Assembly: GCA_049840595.1 (NCBI GenBank)
Contig: JASGKO010000040.1
Span: forward strand, 1 to 21,585
Source: JASGKO01 sp049840595
GTDB lineage: Bacteria; Verrucomicrobiota; Verrucomicrobiia; Chthoniobacterales; Chthoniobacteraceae
Direction: 5' to 3'
Length of the DNA: 21,585 nt
The position numbers and the translations under genes are program-made. This document shows positions 7,749-16,268 of the stretch, in pieces; within the stretch, counting starts at the first letter, position 1, and every line of letters begins with the position of its first letter. The notes beneath the pieces were generated by a model. That model searched no databases. It worked only from the letters and a program-made list of their open reading frames with translations, and had not been told where the DNA came from.

Positions 7749-8152
7749 GCCTCCACCTCCGCGACGGGCAGCAGGTCGAGCAGTTGCAGCTTGGCTCCGA
7801 GCGACTCCCGGGTGACGGGCTTCATGTGATATTCATCGGCCCCCGCCTTCAACGCGCGGGCTACCTGCTGGAAGCTGTTGATGGTGGTCACCATCATGAT
7901 CTTCATCGGATTGTAGCCGTCGTTTTCGCGGGTGTTCTCCACGAACTCGAGACCCGACATACGGGGCATCTCCCAGTCCACCAGCGCCAGGTCAAACGGC
8001 CAGTGCTTCTCCAGTTGCTGCAGGGCTTCGATCCCATCCGCGGCGTGCACGGTGCCAAAGCCAAATTCCTTCATCAGCGAATCCAGCATCAGCCGAATCG
8101 TGCGCGAATCGTCAATGATCAGAGCTTTTAGTGAGCTGGTTGGCTGGTCCAT
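7745..8152 (-). CDS. cheY: CheY-like single-domain response regulator (operon-internal copy)
   Basis: A 135-residue receiver with the acidic pair in IIDDSRTIR, phospho-acceptor Asp59 (VDWEMPRMSG), Thr in MMVTTINS and Lys111 (EYHMKPVT). It is very similar to the receiver at 6352-6756; differences sit mostly in the helix around residues 25-55 and in the C-terminal helix. A GAAAGG-type ribosome site lies just before the ATG. It starts 30 bases after the receptor gene and overlaps cheR by four bases. A division of labour between the two copies (switch binding versus phosphate sink, or different receptors) is plausible but not visible in the sequence. Confidence 0.93.
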   Translation of the reverse strand: MDQPTSSLKALIIDDSRTIRLMLDSLMKEFGFGTVHAADGIEALQQLEKHWPFDLALVDWEMPRMSGLEFVENTRENDGYNPMKIMMVTTINSFQQVARALKAGADEYHMKPVTRESLGAKLQLLDLLPVAEVEA

Positions 8153-8182
8153 TAGGGCCTTTCGTTTTGGGGATAAGATGAA

Positions 8183-10033
8183 TTAAAAGCGGGGCTTCGA
8201 AGAGAGCGAATCAGCCTTGGGCGCATGGCCATTGCGATGGGAGCCGTTGCCATTCGGGTGATGGCCGTTTTTCCCATTGCCATTGGTGCTGCCATTGCTC
8301 TTTCCGTTGGAATGATGGTGACCGTTACTGCCGTTGGAATGGGTGGCGGGACGATACCCGTTTCCATTGGCGTGGCCATTCGTCCGGGCCGGGGCCGCGG
8401 GCTTGGGCTGGGCCGCCTTGGCCGGGGCCTCGGAAGCCAGCTTGAACTGGTTTACAATCGCCTCCAGTTCGGTCGCGAGACGCGCCAGCTCCTGGCTGGA
8501 GCGCAGCGTCTGCACCGCGCCCTCAGTCGTAATCCGGGTGGCCTGCGAGACATCGCTCGCATTGCGATTGATCTCGTCACTACCGCGGGCCGCCTCCGCT
8601 GCGTTGCGGGCAATCTCGTTCGTCGCCGCCGTCTGCTCTTCCACCGCCGAAGCGATGGTGGTTTGAATTTCGCTGATCTGGTCGATGATCGCCCCGATCT
8701 TCCCAATCGCATCCACCGCGCCCTGCGTGTCGCTCTGGATTGCCGCGATCTTGCCGCTGATGTCCTCGGTGGCGGCGGCCGTCTGCTTGGCGAGCTCCTT
8801 CACTTCATTGGCCACCACCGCAAAGCCCTTGCCCGCCTCTCCGGCCCGCGCCGCTTCGATCGTCGCATTGAGCGCCAGCAGGTTCGTCTGCTCCGCAATC
8901 GAGGTGATCGTCTTGATCACTTTCCCGATTTCCTCGCTGCTTACGCCCAGCTTCATCACCGAGGCATTGGTTTCCCGCGCTACCATCACCGCTTGCGCGG
9001 CCACCTGGGCGGCGTCGCTGGCGTTCTTCGAAATTTCCTTGATCGTCCCACCCATTTCCTCCGCCGCCGCGGCCACCGTCGAAACATTCGCGCTCACCTG
9101 CTCGGCCGCCGCCGCCGCGGCATTTGCCTGCACGGCAGCCTGCTCCGCATTGGAATTCACCTGGGTGCTCACCGTATTCAGTTCATCCGCGGCCTCGCCA
9201 AGGGAGCCGGAACTGTGAGAGATGGTGCGCATGTTCTCTGCGAGATTGGAAACCATTTCATTCAACGACTGGCACATCCGCCCGATCTCGTCGTTGCTGG
9301 GGTTTTCCACGCTCGCCGTGAGGTCTCGGCCCGCAACCCTGGCGGCGAGATTCAAGGCACTTCCCACCGGACGCACAATGCCGACAAACACCAGAAATGC
9401 GACGCCGGCCCCCAGGACCATGGCCAGCACAAGGCAGGTAATGACCATGGTGTGGGCATTGACCAGCACGGTACGGATCGCATCGCCATTCTGGCTGCCC
9501 TGGTCCACATTGTATTCCTTGAGCGCATCCACTTTTTCGTTGAGCGCGCCCCAGGTGGGTTCGAGTTCGCCCTCAACCGCTTTTTGAACTTCTGCCGCTC
9601 CTCCGGCCTTCGCGAGATCCAACACCTTGTGGAAAGCGACGTCATAAGGGCCAAAGCATTCTTTAATCTTGGTGAATTTTTCCCGATCATCTTCGGTGAA
9701 GACCGTGGTGGAATAGGAGTCCAAGTCCTTTTGCGCAGCAGACTGGAGCTGGGTTACCTCCGTGGCCAGTTTCGCTCGCTCCTCCGCTTTTTCCGGGCTG
9801 CCTGCCAGGTAGATATAGCGGTAAAGTCCCGCATAGGCATCCGTGGCATTCGTATCCAGGCTCATGGAAAAATGGATACCCGGCAGCGAATCATCCGTCA
9901 GCGAGAGCTGTGCTTTATGGATCTTTTCCAATTGCACCAGCGAGGCCCCGCCGAGAGCAGCGGTGATGGTGAGGACGAGCCCAAAGCCCAGGGCGATTTT
10001 TTTTCCGACGGAGAGGTTGCTGAGGTATTTCAT
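8183..10033 (-). CDS. Methyl-accepting chemotaxis protein with Asn-Gly-His-rich C-terminal tail
   Basis: A 616-residue transmembrane receptor. TM1 is at about 12-32, a periplasmic four-helix-bundle sensor region at about 33-195, TM2 at about 196-220 and a HAMP domain at about 219-272. The signalling coiled coil runs to about 530 with the hairpin tip TSIAEQTNLLALNATIEAAR near 377-396, which binds CheA and CheW. Unlike its three neighbours it ends in a roughly 55-residue tail (about 550-605) built of Asn, Gly, His and Ser with repeated NGH, NGNG and HH units. No NWETF-type CheR-tethering pentapeptide ends it. The ligand cannot be told from sequence. It starts 27 bases after the preceding receptor and has no clear Shine-Dalgarno site. 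Confidence 0.95.
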   Translation of the reverse strand: MKYLSNLSVGKKIALGFGLVLTITAALGGASLVQLEKIHKAQLSLTDDSLPGIHFSMSLDTNATDAYAGLYRYIYLAGSPEKAEERAKLATEVTQLQSAAQKDLDSYSTTVFTEDDREKFTKIKECFGPYDVAFHKVLDLAKAGGAAEVQKAVEGELEPTWGALNEKVDALKEYNVDQGSQNGDAIRTVLVNAHTMVITCLVLAMVLGAGVAFLVFVGIVRPVGSALNLAARVAGRDLTASVENPSNDEIGRMCQSLNEMVSNLAENMRTISHSSGSLGEAADELNTVSTQVNSNAEQAAVQANAAAAAAEQVSANVSTVAAAAEEMGGTIKEISKNASDAAQVAAQAVMVARETNASVMKLGVSSEEIGKVIKTITSIAEQTNLLALNATIEAARAGEAGKGFAVVANEVKELAKQTAAATEDISGKIAAIQSDTQGAVDAIGKIGAIIDQISEIQTTIASAVEEQTAATNEIARNAAEAARGSDEINRNASDVSQATRITTEGAVQTLRSSQELARLATELEAIVNQFKLASEAPAKAAQPKPAAPARTNGHANGNGYRPATHSNGSNGHHHSNGKSNGSTNGNGKNGHHPNGNGSHRNGHAPKADSLSSKPRF

Positions 10034-10060
10034 GGCGAAAGGTTCAATCTTTGGAGAGTG

Positions 10061-11785
10061 CTAGGATACGGCGACTGGTTCAGGGGCTTTCGCGGCCTTC
10101 CAACGAAGGGCCTGGTTGCTGGCGCCGGGGGTTTTATCGGCACGCGGCTGGCGAAAATTGAGGGCGGTTTGAAAATTATTATGCCGGGGTAAGTCGTTGA
10201 GTTTGAAGAGGCCGACGATGCGCTCCAGCTCCATGGCCAGTTGGGTCAACTGCTCGCTGGCCGACTGGGTCTGCGCCACCCCTTCCGTGGTGGTGCGGGC
10301 CGCGGCGGAGACTTCCGATACATTGCGCGTGATCTCACCACTGCCGTGGGCGGCCTCGGCTGCATTGCGGGCAATCTCCCTGCTGGCCGCCGTCTGCTCC
10401 TCCACGGACGAGGCGATCGTACTCTGAATCGCACTGATCTGATCAATGATCGCCCCGATCCTTTCGATGGCCTCCATCGCCCCGCGGGTGTCGTTCTGGA
10501 TCGTCGCGATCTTCCCGCTGATGTCTTCGGTCGCGACCGCCGTCTGCTTCGCGAGTTCCTTCACCTCATTGGCCACCACCGCAAAGCCTTTCCCGGCCTC
10601 TCCGGCCCGGGCCGCTTCAATCGTCGCATTGAGCGCCAGCAGGTTTGTCTGCTCCGCAATCGAGGTAATCGTCTTGATCACCTTCCCAATCTCTTCACTG
10701 CTCATCCCCAGCTTTGCCACGGAGGCATTGGTCTCGCGCGCCACCGATACCGCCTGGGCAGCGATATTGGCCGCGTCACCCGCATTTTTTGCAATCTCCA
10801 TGATCGTGCTCCCCATCTCCTCCGCCGCCGCGGCCACCATCGAGACGTTGGCGCTCACCTGCTGGGCCGTGGCAGCAACCGTCCCGGCCTGGGTGGATGA
10901 CTGCTGAGCGCTGGCGCTCACACAATGGCTGACCGAGCTCGTTTCCACGGCCGCCTGGGCGACCAACTGCGAACTCTGGCTGATGGTGGTGATGTTCTCC
11001 GAAAGATTGGAGACCATTTCGTCGAGAGAACCGCACATCTGCCCAATCTCATCGTGGGTCCTGCTTTTCACTCGCACGGTCAAATCCCGTTCAGCCACCC
11101 GCTTTACAAGCCCCAAGGCCATGGCTACCGGTCGAGTAATACTGCGGACCACCAGGATGGAGAGAACAACCGAGCCAAGAACCGCCAGGACGCTGGCAAT
11201 GATCAGGCCCGCTCGCTCTTCGCTGACAATTTTCTCCGCGTTGGCACTATGCGCCAGTGCGTTGTTGGTATTAAAATCCACTTCATCTTGCAGGGCTTGA
11301 ATATAACGGCTGCAGGCCGGAACGGTCTGGCTGAGAAAAAGTGCGTCCGCCTCCGTCTTCCTGTTCGCCCGGCTGAGGGCGAGCACTTTTTCCACCTCCT
11401 CATTGTACACCGCGCGGACCGGCGCAATTTGCTCATACAAGTGCCGGTCCTGATCGGTAAAAATCGTTTGCTGATAATCCTTGAGCGCGGCCCCCGCCAG
11501 TTCCGCACGCGCCTTGATCTCCGCATCGAGCTCCTTCATCTGCTGCGGATCATTGGAGATGATGTGCAGGCAGATCTTCATATTCTTCTCCTTGGTCATG
11601 GAGATGGCCTGCGTGATTTGGACGATGCCGGGCAGGGAATCCTTGGTGATCGAATTCATCTCGGCATCAATCCCCATCAACTTGATAAATGCGTAAATGC
11701 CCACGCTGATGAGAATCAAGGTGACGGCGGCAAACCCAAGACTGATGCGCTTGCCAATGGTAAGACGGAAGGGAGCTGCAAACAT
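10061..11785 (-). CDS. Methyl-accepting chemotaxis protein (divergent member of the set)
   Basis: A 574-residue receptor with TM1 at about 15-37, a four-helix-type sensor region at about 38-190, TM2 at about 192-214, HAMP at about 215-268 and a cytoplasmic signalling domain with the standard tip TSIAEQTNLLALNATIEAAR. The tip and flanking ~100 residues match the other receptors, but the outer parts of the coiled coil differ more (for example EEMGSTIMEIAKNAGDAANIA), making it the outlier among the four. Its tail of about 50 residues is basic and non-repetitive. It lies between cheW and the tail-bearing receptor with 27-base gaps on both sides, consistent with one operon. No Shine-Dalgarno site is obvious. 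Confidence 0.95.
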   Translation of the reverse strand: MFAAPFRLTIGKRISLGFAAVTLILISVGIYAFIKLMGIDAEMNSITKDSLPGIVQITQAISMTKEKNMKICLHIISNDPQQMKELDAEIKARAELAGAALKDYQQTIFTDQDRHLYEQIAPVRAVYNEEVEKVLALSRANRKTEADALFLSQTVPACSRYIQALQDEVDFNTNNALAHSANAEKIVSEERAGLIIASVLAVLGSVVLSILVVRSITRPVAMALGLVKRVAERDLTVRVKSRTHDEIGQMCGSLDEMVSNLSENITTISQSSQLVAQAAVETSSVSHCVSASAQQSSTQAGTVAATAQQVSANVSMVAAAAEEMGSTIMEIAKNAGDAANIAAQAVSVARETNASVAKLGMSSEEIGKVIKTITSIAEQTNLLALNATIEAARAGEAGKGFAVVANEVKELAKQTAVATEDISGKIATIQNDTRGAMEAIERIGAIIDQISAIQSTIASSVEEQTAASREIARNAAEAAHGSGEITRNVSEVSAAARTTTEGVAQTQSASEQLTQLAMELERIVGLFKLNDLPRHNNFQTALNFRQPRADKTPGASNQALRWKAAKAPEPVAVS

Positions 11786-11812
11786 ACAACGACGGGGTGG
11801 GATGGAAAATCC

Positions 11813-12244
11813 TTAGGACAGGATTTCGACGGTTTTCGGAATATCGAGGTGGAGCAGGAGTTTGTTTTTGAGTTTATACACCCCGCGAATCAGATCGCTG
11901 GCCGCTCCGGAGAGCGTCTCCGGGGGCAGTTCAAAGCTTGTATCATCCACCTCCACCACCTCACCAATCTCATCCACCAGCAGGCTCACCGCCCCGTCTC
12001 CCAACTTCACCACCACATTCATCGGCGCCACGCCACTGGCCCGCTCCGGCAATTCCAGACGACGGCGCAAATCCAGCGCGGTCACGATCTGCCCACGTAA
12101 ATTGATCAGCCCGCGAATGATGTTCGAAGCCAGGGGAACCCGCGTCATCGGCTGGCTCCGGATGATTTCCTGTACATTGAGGACTTCGACTCCGAAGAAG
12201 TGGCCGGCGAGGGTGAAGGTGCAAAATTGTCTGGTCTTGTTCAT
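11813..12244 (-). CDS. cheW: CheW coupling protein
   Basis: This 143-residue adaptor links receptors to the CheA kinase in the chemoreceptor array. It is a single CheW domain beginning MNKTRQFCTFTLAGHFFGVE, with the hallmark IIRGLINLRGQIVTALDLR in the middle (receptor/CheA contact region) and LLVDEIGEVVEV after it. I chose the ATG at 12244 because it precedes the conserved domain directly and falls after the upstream receptor's stop. A TTG at 12277 overlapping that stop would add 11 residues (MNKEPTGKKPI) and cannot be excluded. It is the only separate cheW in the window; CheA carries two further CheW-like domains. Confidence 0.95.
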   Translation of the reverse strand: MNKTRQFCTFTLAGHFFGVEVLNVQEIIRSQPMTRVPLASNIIRGLINLRGQIVTALDLRRRLELPERASGVAPMNVVVKLGDGAVSLLVDEIGEVVEVDDTSFELPPETLSGAASDLIRGVYKLKNKLLLHLDIPKTVEILS

Positions 12245-12273
12245 AATCGGTTTCTTTCCCGTGGGCTCCTTGT

Positions 12274-13998
12274 TCAATTGAAGCTCTGGTCGTGGCTGCT
12301 TCCGTTCGCGGCTCCGATCAGCTCGTCTTCCGGCCAGGCGTTCCCGTGGCGAGCCGGGCTGGTCATGTCGCTTTTTTGCGCATCCTCCGCAGCCTCGTCG
12401 TCGCTCTCCTTTAATCTGAATTTTTGCACGATCCCCTCCAGTTCCCCGGCAAGTTGGGCCAGTTCTTCGCTGGCCCGGAAAGTTTGCTGTGCGCCATCGG
12501 CCGTGGTGTGGGTCGCCTGCGTGACATCCGCCACATTGCGACTGATCTCGTCACTGCCCCGGGCCGCCTCCGCTGCGTTGCGCGCAATCTCGTTCGTCGC
12601 CGCCGTCTGCTCTTCCACCGCCGAGGCAATCGTCGTCTGGATCTCGCTGATCTGGTCGATAATCGCCCCGATCTTCCCAATCGCATCCACCGCCCCCTGG
12701 GTGTCACTTTGAATCGCAGATATCTTACCGCTAATGTCTTCGGTCGCAGCCGCCGTCTGCTTTGCGAGTTCCTTTACCTCATTGGCCACCACCGCGAAGC
12801 CCTTGCCTGCCTCTCCGGCCCGCGCCGCTTCGATCGTCGCATTCAGCGCCAGCAGGTTCGTCTGCTCCGCAATCGAGGTGATCGTCTTGATCACGTTGCC
12901 GATTTCCTCGCTGCTCACCCCCAGCTTCATCACCGAGGCATTGGTTTCCCGCGCCACCATCACCGCTTGCGCCGCCACCTGGGCGGCGTCGCTGGCATTC
13001 TTCGAAATTTCCTTGATCGTCCCACCCATTTCCTCCGCCGCCGCGGCGACCATGGAAACGTTGGCACTCACCTGCTCGGCCGCCGCCGCCACCGCGGCCG
13101 CTTGTTCGGAAGCCTTGTCCGCATTGGCCGTCACTTGCATGCTCACCGCGTTCAGTTCTTCCGCCGATCCACTGAGGGAGGTCGAGCTGGAGCTGATGGT
13201 GCGCACGTTCTCCGAGAGATTGGTCACCATGTCGTTGAGGGATTCGCACATGTGCCCGATTTCGTCGCGGGTGGGATTTTCCATCGTGACGGTGAGGTCG
13301 CCATCCGCGACGCGGCGGGCAATGCCCAAGGCCTCACCCACCGGCTTGGTAATGCTGCGCACCAGCCAGGCACAGGCCCCCACCCCGGCGCCAAGCGCGA
13401 CGATAAAGAGAATGATCAATCCGTGGCCGACATTATTCATCAACTGCACGGCCTGCCCTTCGATCTGCTGCCCCTGCTGCTGGTTGAAATCGCGCAGCGC
13501 TTTGGCGGCGCTTTGGAAACGATTGTAACTGGGCAGCATGTCGTTGATGAACTTTGCCTGCGCGGCGTCCTCCTGGTGGGAACGGCTGAGTGCCAGCACT
13601 TCCGTTCGCTTGGCGAGATAGGCCTGGCGGGCGGCTTTCAATTCCTCGAAAATGTCCCGGTTTTTACCGGTCGCCGGCGTGAGCTTTTCGTAATCCGCCA
13701 GCAGTTGCATGATCACCTTCTTGTTATCCGCGATCCGCTGCTCCGATCCCTGCTTGCCTGCGGCATCCTTCGACATGATGTGCAACAGCACTTCCCGGCT
13801 GTTGGACTGCACGCTCTCGCTGATCCCGCCCGCCACGGTCGTGGAACTGAGCGTGTTCTCGGAGAGGGTGGTGACGAGGCTGCGAATCTGCTGGAGGCTG
13901 TGGCTGGTAAAAAGGGCGAGCGCCACGATGGCGGTGAACACCACACTAAAAGCGATTCCGATTCGGTAGCTTAGTTTAAGATTGGCAATGGACTTCAT
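12274..13998 (-). CDS. Methyl-accepting chemotaxis protein (first gene of the main operon)
   Basis: A 574-residue receptor with TM1 at about 12-31, a sensor region at about 32-190 of four-helix-bundle type (it contains the REVLLHIMSKD helix), TM2 at about 192-213, HAMP at about 214-268 and the conserved signalling domain. Its signalling domain is nearly identical in protein to that at 14269-15975, and a 203-base stretch is identical in DNA. The C-terminal tail (about 535-574) is acidic, with KESDDEAAEDAQ, and ends without a CheR-binding pentapeptide. The start is followed directly by MKSIANLKLSYRIGIAF, a typical receptor N terminus. The 270-base gap before it contains the terminator of the previous unit, so a promoter for this operon should lie at about 14000-14200. 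Confidence 0.95.
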   Translation of the reverse strand: MKSIANLKLSYRIGIAFSVVFTAIVALALFTSHSLQQIRSLVTTLSENTLSSTTVAGGISESVQSNSREVLLHIMSKDAAGKQGSEQRIADNKKVIMQLLADYEKLTPATGKNRDIFEELKAARQAYLAKRTEVLALSRSHQEDAAQAKFINDMLPSYNRFQSAAKALRDFNQQQGQQIEGQAVQLMNNVGHGLIILFIVALGAGVGACAWLVRSITKPVGEALGIARRVADGDLTVTMENPTRDEIGHMCESLNDMVTNLSENVRTISSSSTSLSGSAEELNAVSMQVTANADKASEQAAAVAAAAEQVSANVSMVAAAAEEMGGTIKEISKNASDAAQVAAQAVMVARETNASVMKLGVSSEEIGNVIKTITSIAEQTNLLALNATIEAARAGEAGKGFAVVANEVKELAKQTAAATEDISGKISAIQSDTQGAVDAIGKIGAIIDQISEIQTTIASAVEEQTAATNEIARNAAEAARGSDEISRNVADVTQATHTTADGAQQTFRASEELAQLAGELEGIVQKFRLKESDDEAAEDAQKSDMTSPARHGNAWPEDELIGAANGSSHDQSFN

Positions 13999-14014
13999 GG
14001 GGTCTTAAGGAGCG

Positions 14015-14038
14015 ATAGGAGATTGGGATTGCTCCTAT
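14015..14038. repeat. Inverted repeat in the presumed leader of the main chemotaxis operon
   Basis: ATAGGAG (14015-14021) and CTCCTAT (14032-14038) form a perfect 7-base inverted repeat around a 10-base spacer, 16 bases upstream of the receptor ATG at 13998. In the minus-strand RNA it could form a small hairpin whose 5' arm contains AGGAG. It could be an operator or an RNA control element; nothing further is visible. Confidence 0.4.
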
Positions 14039-14206
14039 AACGGCTCGTAGCGTCCTGAAATTGAGCAAAATACGTGGTTTTTTTTGCCCTTGGATGGTTG
14101 AAGAGGATTAATCAGCGGACCGGCCAGAGAGAGCAGGTTCGCATCCCCATGGACGTGGGCACTCTGAAAGCCTCTGAACGAAGTGAAAGCCGCTCCATTC
14201 AAACCG

Positions 14207-14239
14207 AAAAGGGCGGGCCGTGTTTCCAACGGCCCGCCC
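14207..14239 (-). terminator. Intrinsic terminator after the cheA-linked receptor gene
   Basis: A perfect 10-base stem, GGGCGGGCCG (14211-14220) with CGGCCCGCCC (14230-14239), closes a 9-base loop. On the minus strand it is followed at once by TTTT and then CGGTTT. It begins 29 bases after the stop of the receptor at 14269-15975, so it should end transcripts coming from cheA and that receptor and separate them from the main operon. Confidence 0.88.
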
Positions 14240-14268
14240 GGTTCCTTATGGTCATCTTCAGTTCGGGA

Positions 14269-15975
14269 TTAATTCCGGCTTTCGACCAGTTCCCGATGAG
14301 AGGTTTTTCGCGGCACCCTCTGGGTTCCATTTCTCCCCGACGCGGCTTCATTCTTCCGGCCCACGATGGGTTTCGCATTTTCGGCGGCTCCGCTGATTTG
14401 GAAGGTATTCACGATGCCCTCGAGCTCCGCCGCAAGACGGGCGAGTTCCTCGCTGGCCGCAAAGGTCTGCTGAGCGCCGCGGGCGGTCGTCTGCGTGGCA
14501 TCGGTCACTTCCGAGACGTTGCGACTGATCTCGTCACTACCGCGGGCCGCTTCGGCCGCGTTGCGGGCGATCTCGTTCGTCGCCGCCGTCTGCTCTTCCA
14601 CCGCCGACGCAATCGTCGTCTGAATCTCGCTGATCTGGTCGATGATCGCCCCGATCTTCCCAATCGCATCCACCGCGCCCTGGGTGTCACTTTGGATCGC
14701 GGATATCTTGCCACTGATATCTTCGGTCGCGGCAGCCGTCTGCTTCGCGAGTTCCTTCACCTCATTGGCCACCACCGCGAAGCCCTTGCCCGCTTCTCCG
14801 GCGCGCGCCGCTTCAATTGTGGCATTAAGCGCCAGCAGGTTCGTCTGCTCCGCAATCGAGGTGATCGTCTTGATCACGTTGCCGATTTCCTCGCTGCTCA
14901 CCCCCAGCTTCATCACCGAGGCATTGGTTTCCCGCGCCACCATCACCGCTTGCGCCGCCACCTGGGCGGCGTCGCTGGCATTCTTCGAAATTTCCTTGAT
15001 CGTCCCACCCATTTCCTCCGCCGCCGCGGCCACCGTCGAAACATTCGCGCTCACCTGCCCGGCCGTGCTCGAGATCTCCGAGATGCGGGTCGAAACTTGA
15101 TCCGCATTGCCGGTCACCTGTGCGCTGACGGCGCTGAGTTCGTGCGCGGCGGTCGTCAGCGAATCGGAGCTGGCGCCAATCGTGCGCACGTTGCTGGAGA
15201 GGTTTTCCACCATCTGGTTGAGCGAGCGGCACATCCGGCCAATCTCGTCGTGGTGATCGCTTTCCACCCGCTGCGTCAGATCACGCTCGGCCACCCGGTT
15301 CACCAGGCCCAGCGCACTGGAAACCGGGCCGGTAATCGAGCGCACCACCAGAATGGAAATCGAGATCCCGACCACCATCGCCGCGACGAGGCAGACGACG
15401 ATCCAGTTCGTGGCGTTGGAAACCACCGCGAGAATACGATTGCAGGCGCTGGTTCCATCATGTTCGTTCCACATCCGCTCGTCCTCAATCGCTTCATGAT
15501 AGGCGGCATAGCGCGGCACCACTTCCGATTCGGCCAGCCGGGTGGCTTCCGCCATCTGGTTGTCCTTCCCGAGTTGGAACACTTTCCGGAACGCCACCAG
15601 ATAAGCAGCCCGGGCGCTCCCGAGCTTGTCGAACAACGCCCGGTCCTGTGGATCGCGAATACTTTCCTCATAGCTCTTCAGCGTGGCGGAGTTTTCCACC
15701 GTCACACTCTCGAAGGTGGACTCCAGCGCGGGCCGATCCTCGGGCTTTTCCAGCAGGTAGCGAAACAGGAGCGCATAGTTCGAGGCGATGAGCGATCCCG
15801 ATTTGCTGATCTTCTGCACGGCGGGCATCTGGTCGGTCGCAATGCCCCGGGCATTGGTCCGGACCTGGGCCAGGAAGTCGAAGGAAAGCAGGCCGAAACT
15901 GGCGACAATCAGAAGAATCGCCCCGAAGCCGAGGCCGATCTTTTTACCCAATGCGAGATTGGAGAGAATTTTCAT
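14269..15975 (-). CDS. Methyl-accepting chemotaxis protein downstream of cheA
   Basis: A 568-residue receptor with TM1 at about 12-32, a four-helix-type sensor region at about 33-188, TM2 at about 190-211, HAMP at about 212-265 and a signalling domain ending near 525. The tail of about 40 residues is basic (RKNEAASGRNGTQRVPRK). The ATG at 15975 (MKILSNLALGKKIGLGF) was chosen because it matches the N terminus of the receptor at 8183-10033; an upstream in-frame start at 16026 would put 17 unrelated residues before it. Its signalling-domain DNA is a mosaic, with a 203-base block identical to the receptor at 12274-13998 running into a block identical to the receptor at 8183-10033. A strong terminator follows. 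Confidence 0.95.
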   Translation of the reverse strand: MKILSNLALGKKIGLGFGAILLIVASFGLLSFDFLAQVRTNARGIATDQMPAVQKISKSGSLIASNYALLFRYLLEKPEDRPALESTFESVTVENSATLKSYEESIRDPQDRALFDKLGSARAAYLVAFRKVFQLGKDNQMAEATRLAESEVVPRYAAYHEAIEDERMWNEHDGTSACNRILAVVSNATNWIVVCLVAAMVVGISISILVVRSITGPVSSALGLVNRVAERDLTQRVESDHHDEIGRMCRSLNQMVENLSSNVRTIGASSDSLTTAAHELSAVSAQVTGNADQVSTRISEISSTAGQVSANVSTVAAAAEEMGGTIKEISKNASDAAQVAAQAVMVARETNASVMKLGVSSEEIGNVIKTITSIAEQTNLLALNATIEAARAGEAGKGFAVVANEVKELAKQTAAATEDISGKISAIQSDTQGAVDAIGKIGAIIDQISEIQTTIASAVEEQTAATNEIARNAAEAARGSDEISRNVSEVTDATQTTARGAQQTFAASEELARLAAELEGIVNTFQISGAAENAKPIVGRKNEAASGRNGTQRVPRKTSHRELVESRN

Positions 15976-16088
15976 AACATGGAGACACACCACACGCCAT
16001 ACCACTCCCCAATCGCGGGCCACCATAGCCCATTGCTTCCAAACCGAGGATAAATGCAGGCACCCCTTAAGAACGGAACAAAGCGAAT

Positions 16089-16106
16089 GAGATTTAGCAA
16101 AATCTC
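16089..16106. terminator. Small hairpin in the cheA-receptor gap
   Basis: GAGATTT (16089-16095) and AAATCTC (16100-16106) form a perfect 7-base stem around AGCA. It lies within the 293-base gap between cheA and the next receptor. There is no clean U-run after it on the minus strand, so it may be a weak terminator, attenuator or processing site. Confidence 0.35.
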
Positions 16107-16194
16107 CCGCCTATCATATTAGTCATTTGGACACCAAAAGCTAAGCGAGTCGGGCGAGGATTGGCGGGAAAGGAGATGAGCCCCACCCTGGGGC

Positions 16195-16234
16195 CATCCC
16201 GAGCGCAGCAGAACGCTTCATTTTGCCCGGGATG
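16195..16234. repeat. Nested palindrome downstream of cheA, possible dispersed intergenic repeat
   Basis: CATCCCG (16195-16201) pairs with CGGGATG (16228-16234), and inside it AGCG (16202-16205) pairs with CGCT (16214-16217). The motif CATCCCGAGCGCAGCA resembles a dispersed intergenic palindrome (GTCATCCCGAGCGCAGCG-like) that I know from several phyla; that likeness is from memory. It lies 34 bases after the cheA stop and could serve as a bidirectional terminator. Confidence 0.4.
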
Positions 16235-16268
16235 ACGTGGAATCGAATGATTAACCGCGTGCGGCTTA

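Noticed and set aside
8225..10192. A 655-codon open frame on the plus strand opposite the tail-bearing receptor, and similar long frames opposite the other receptors (10925-12100, 12424-13974, 14074-16053)
   Set aside because: They are antisense shadows of GC-rich receptor genes, rich in Arg/His/Gly/Leu, without domains, and similar to one another only because the receptors are.
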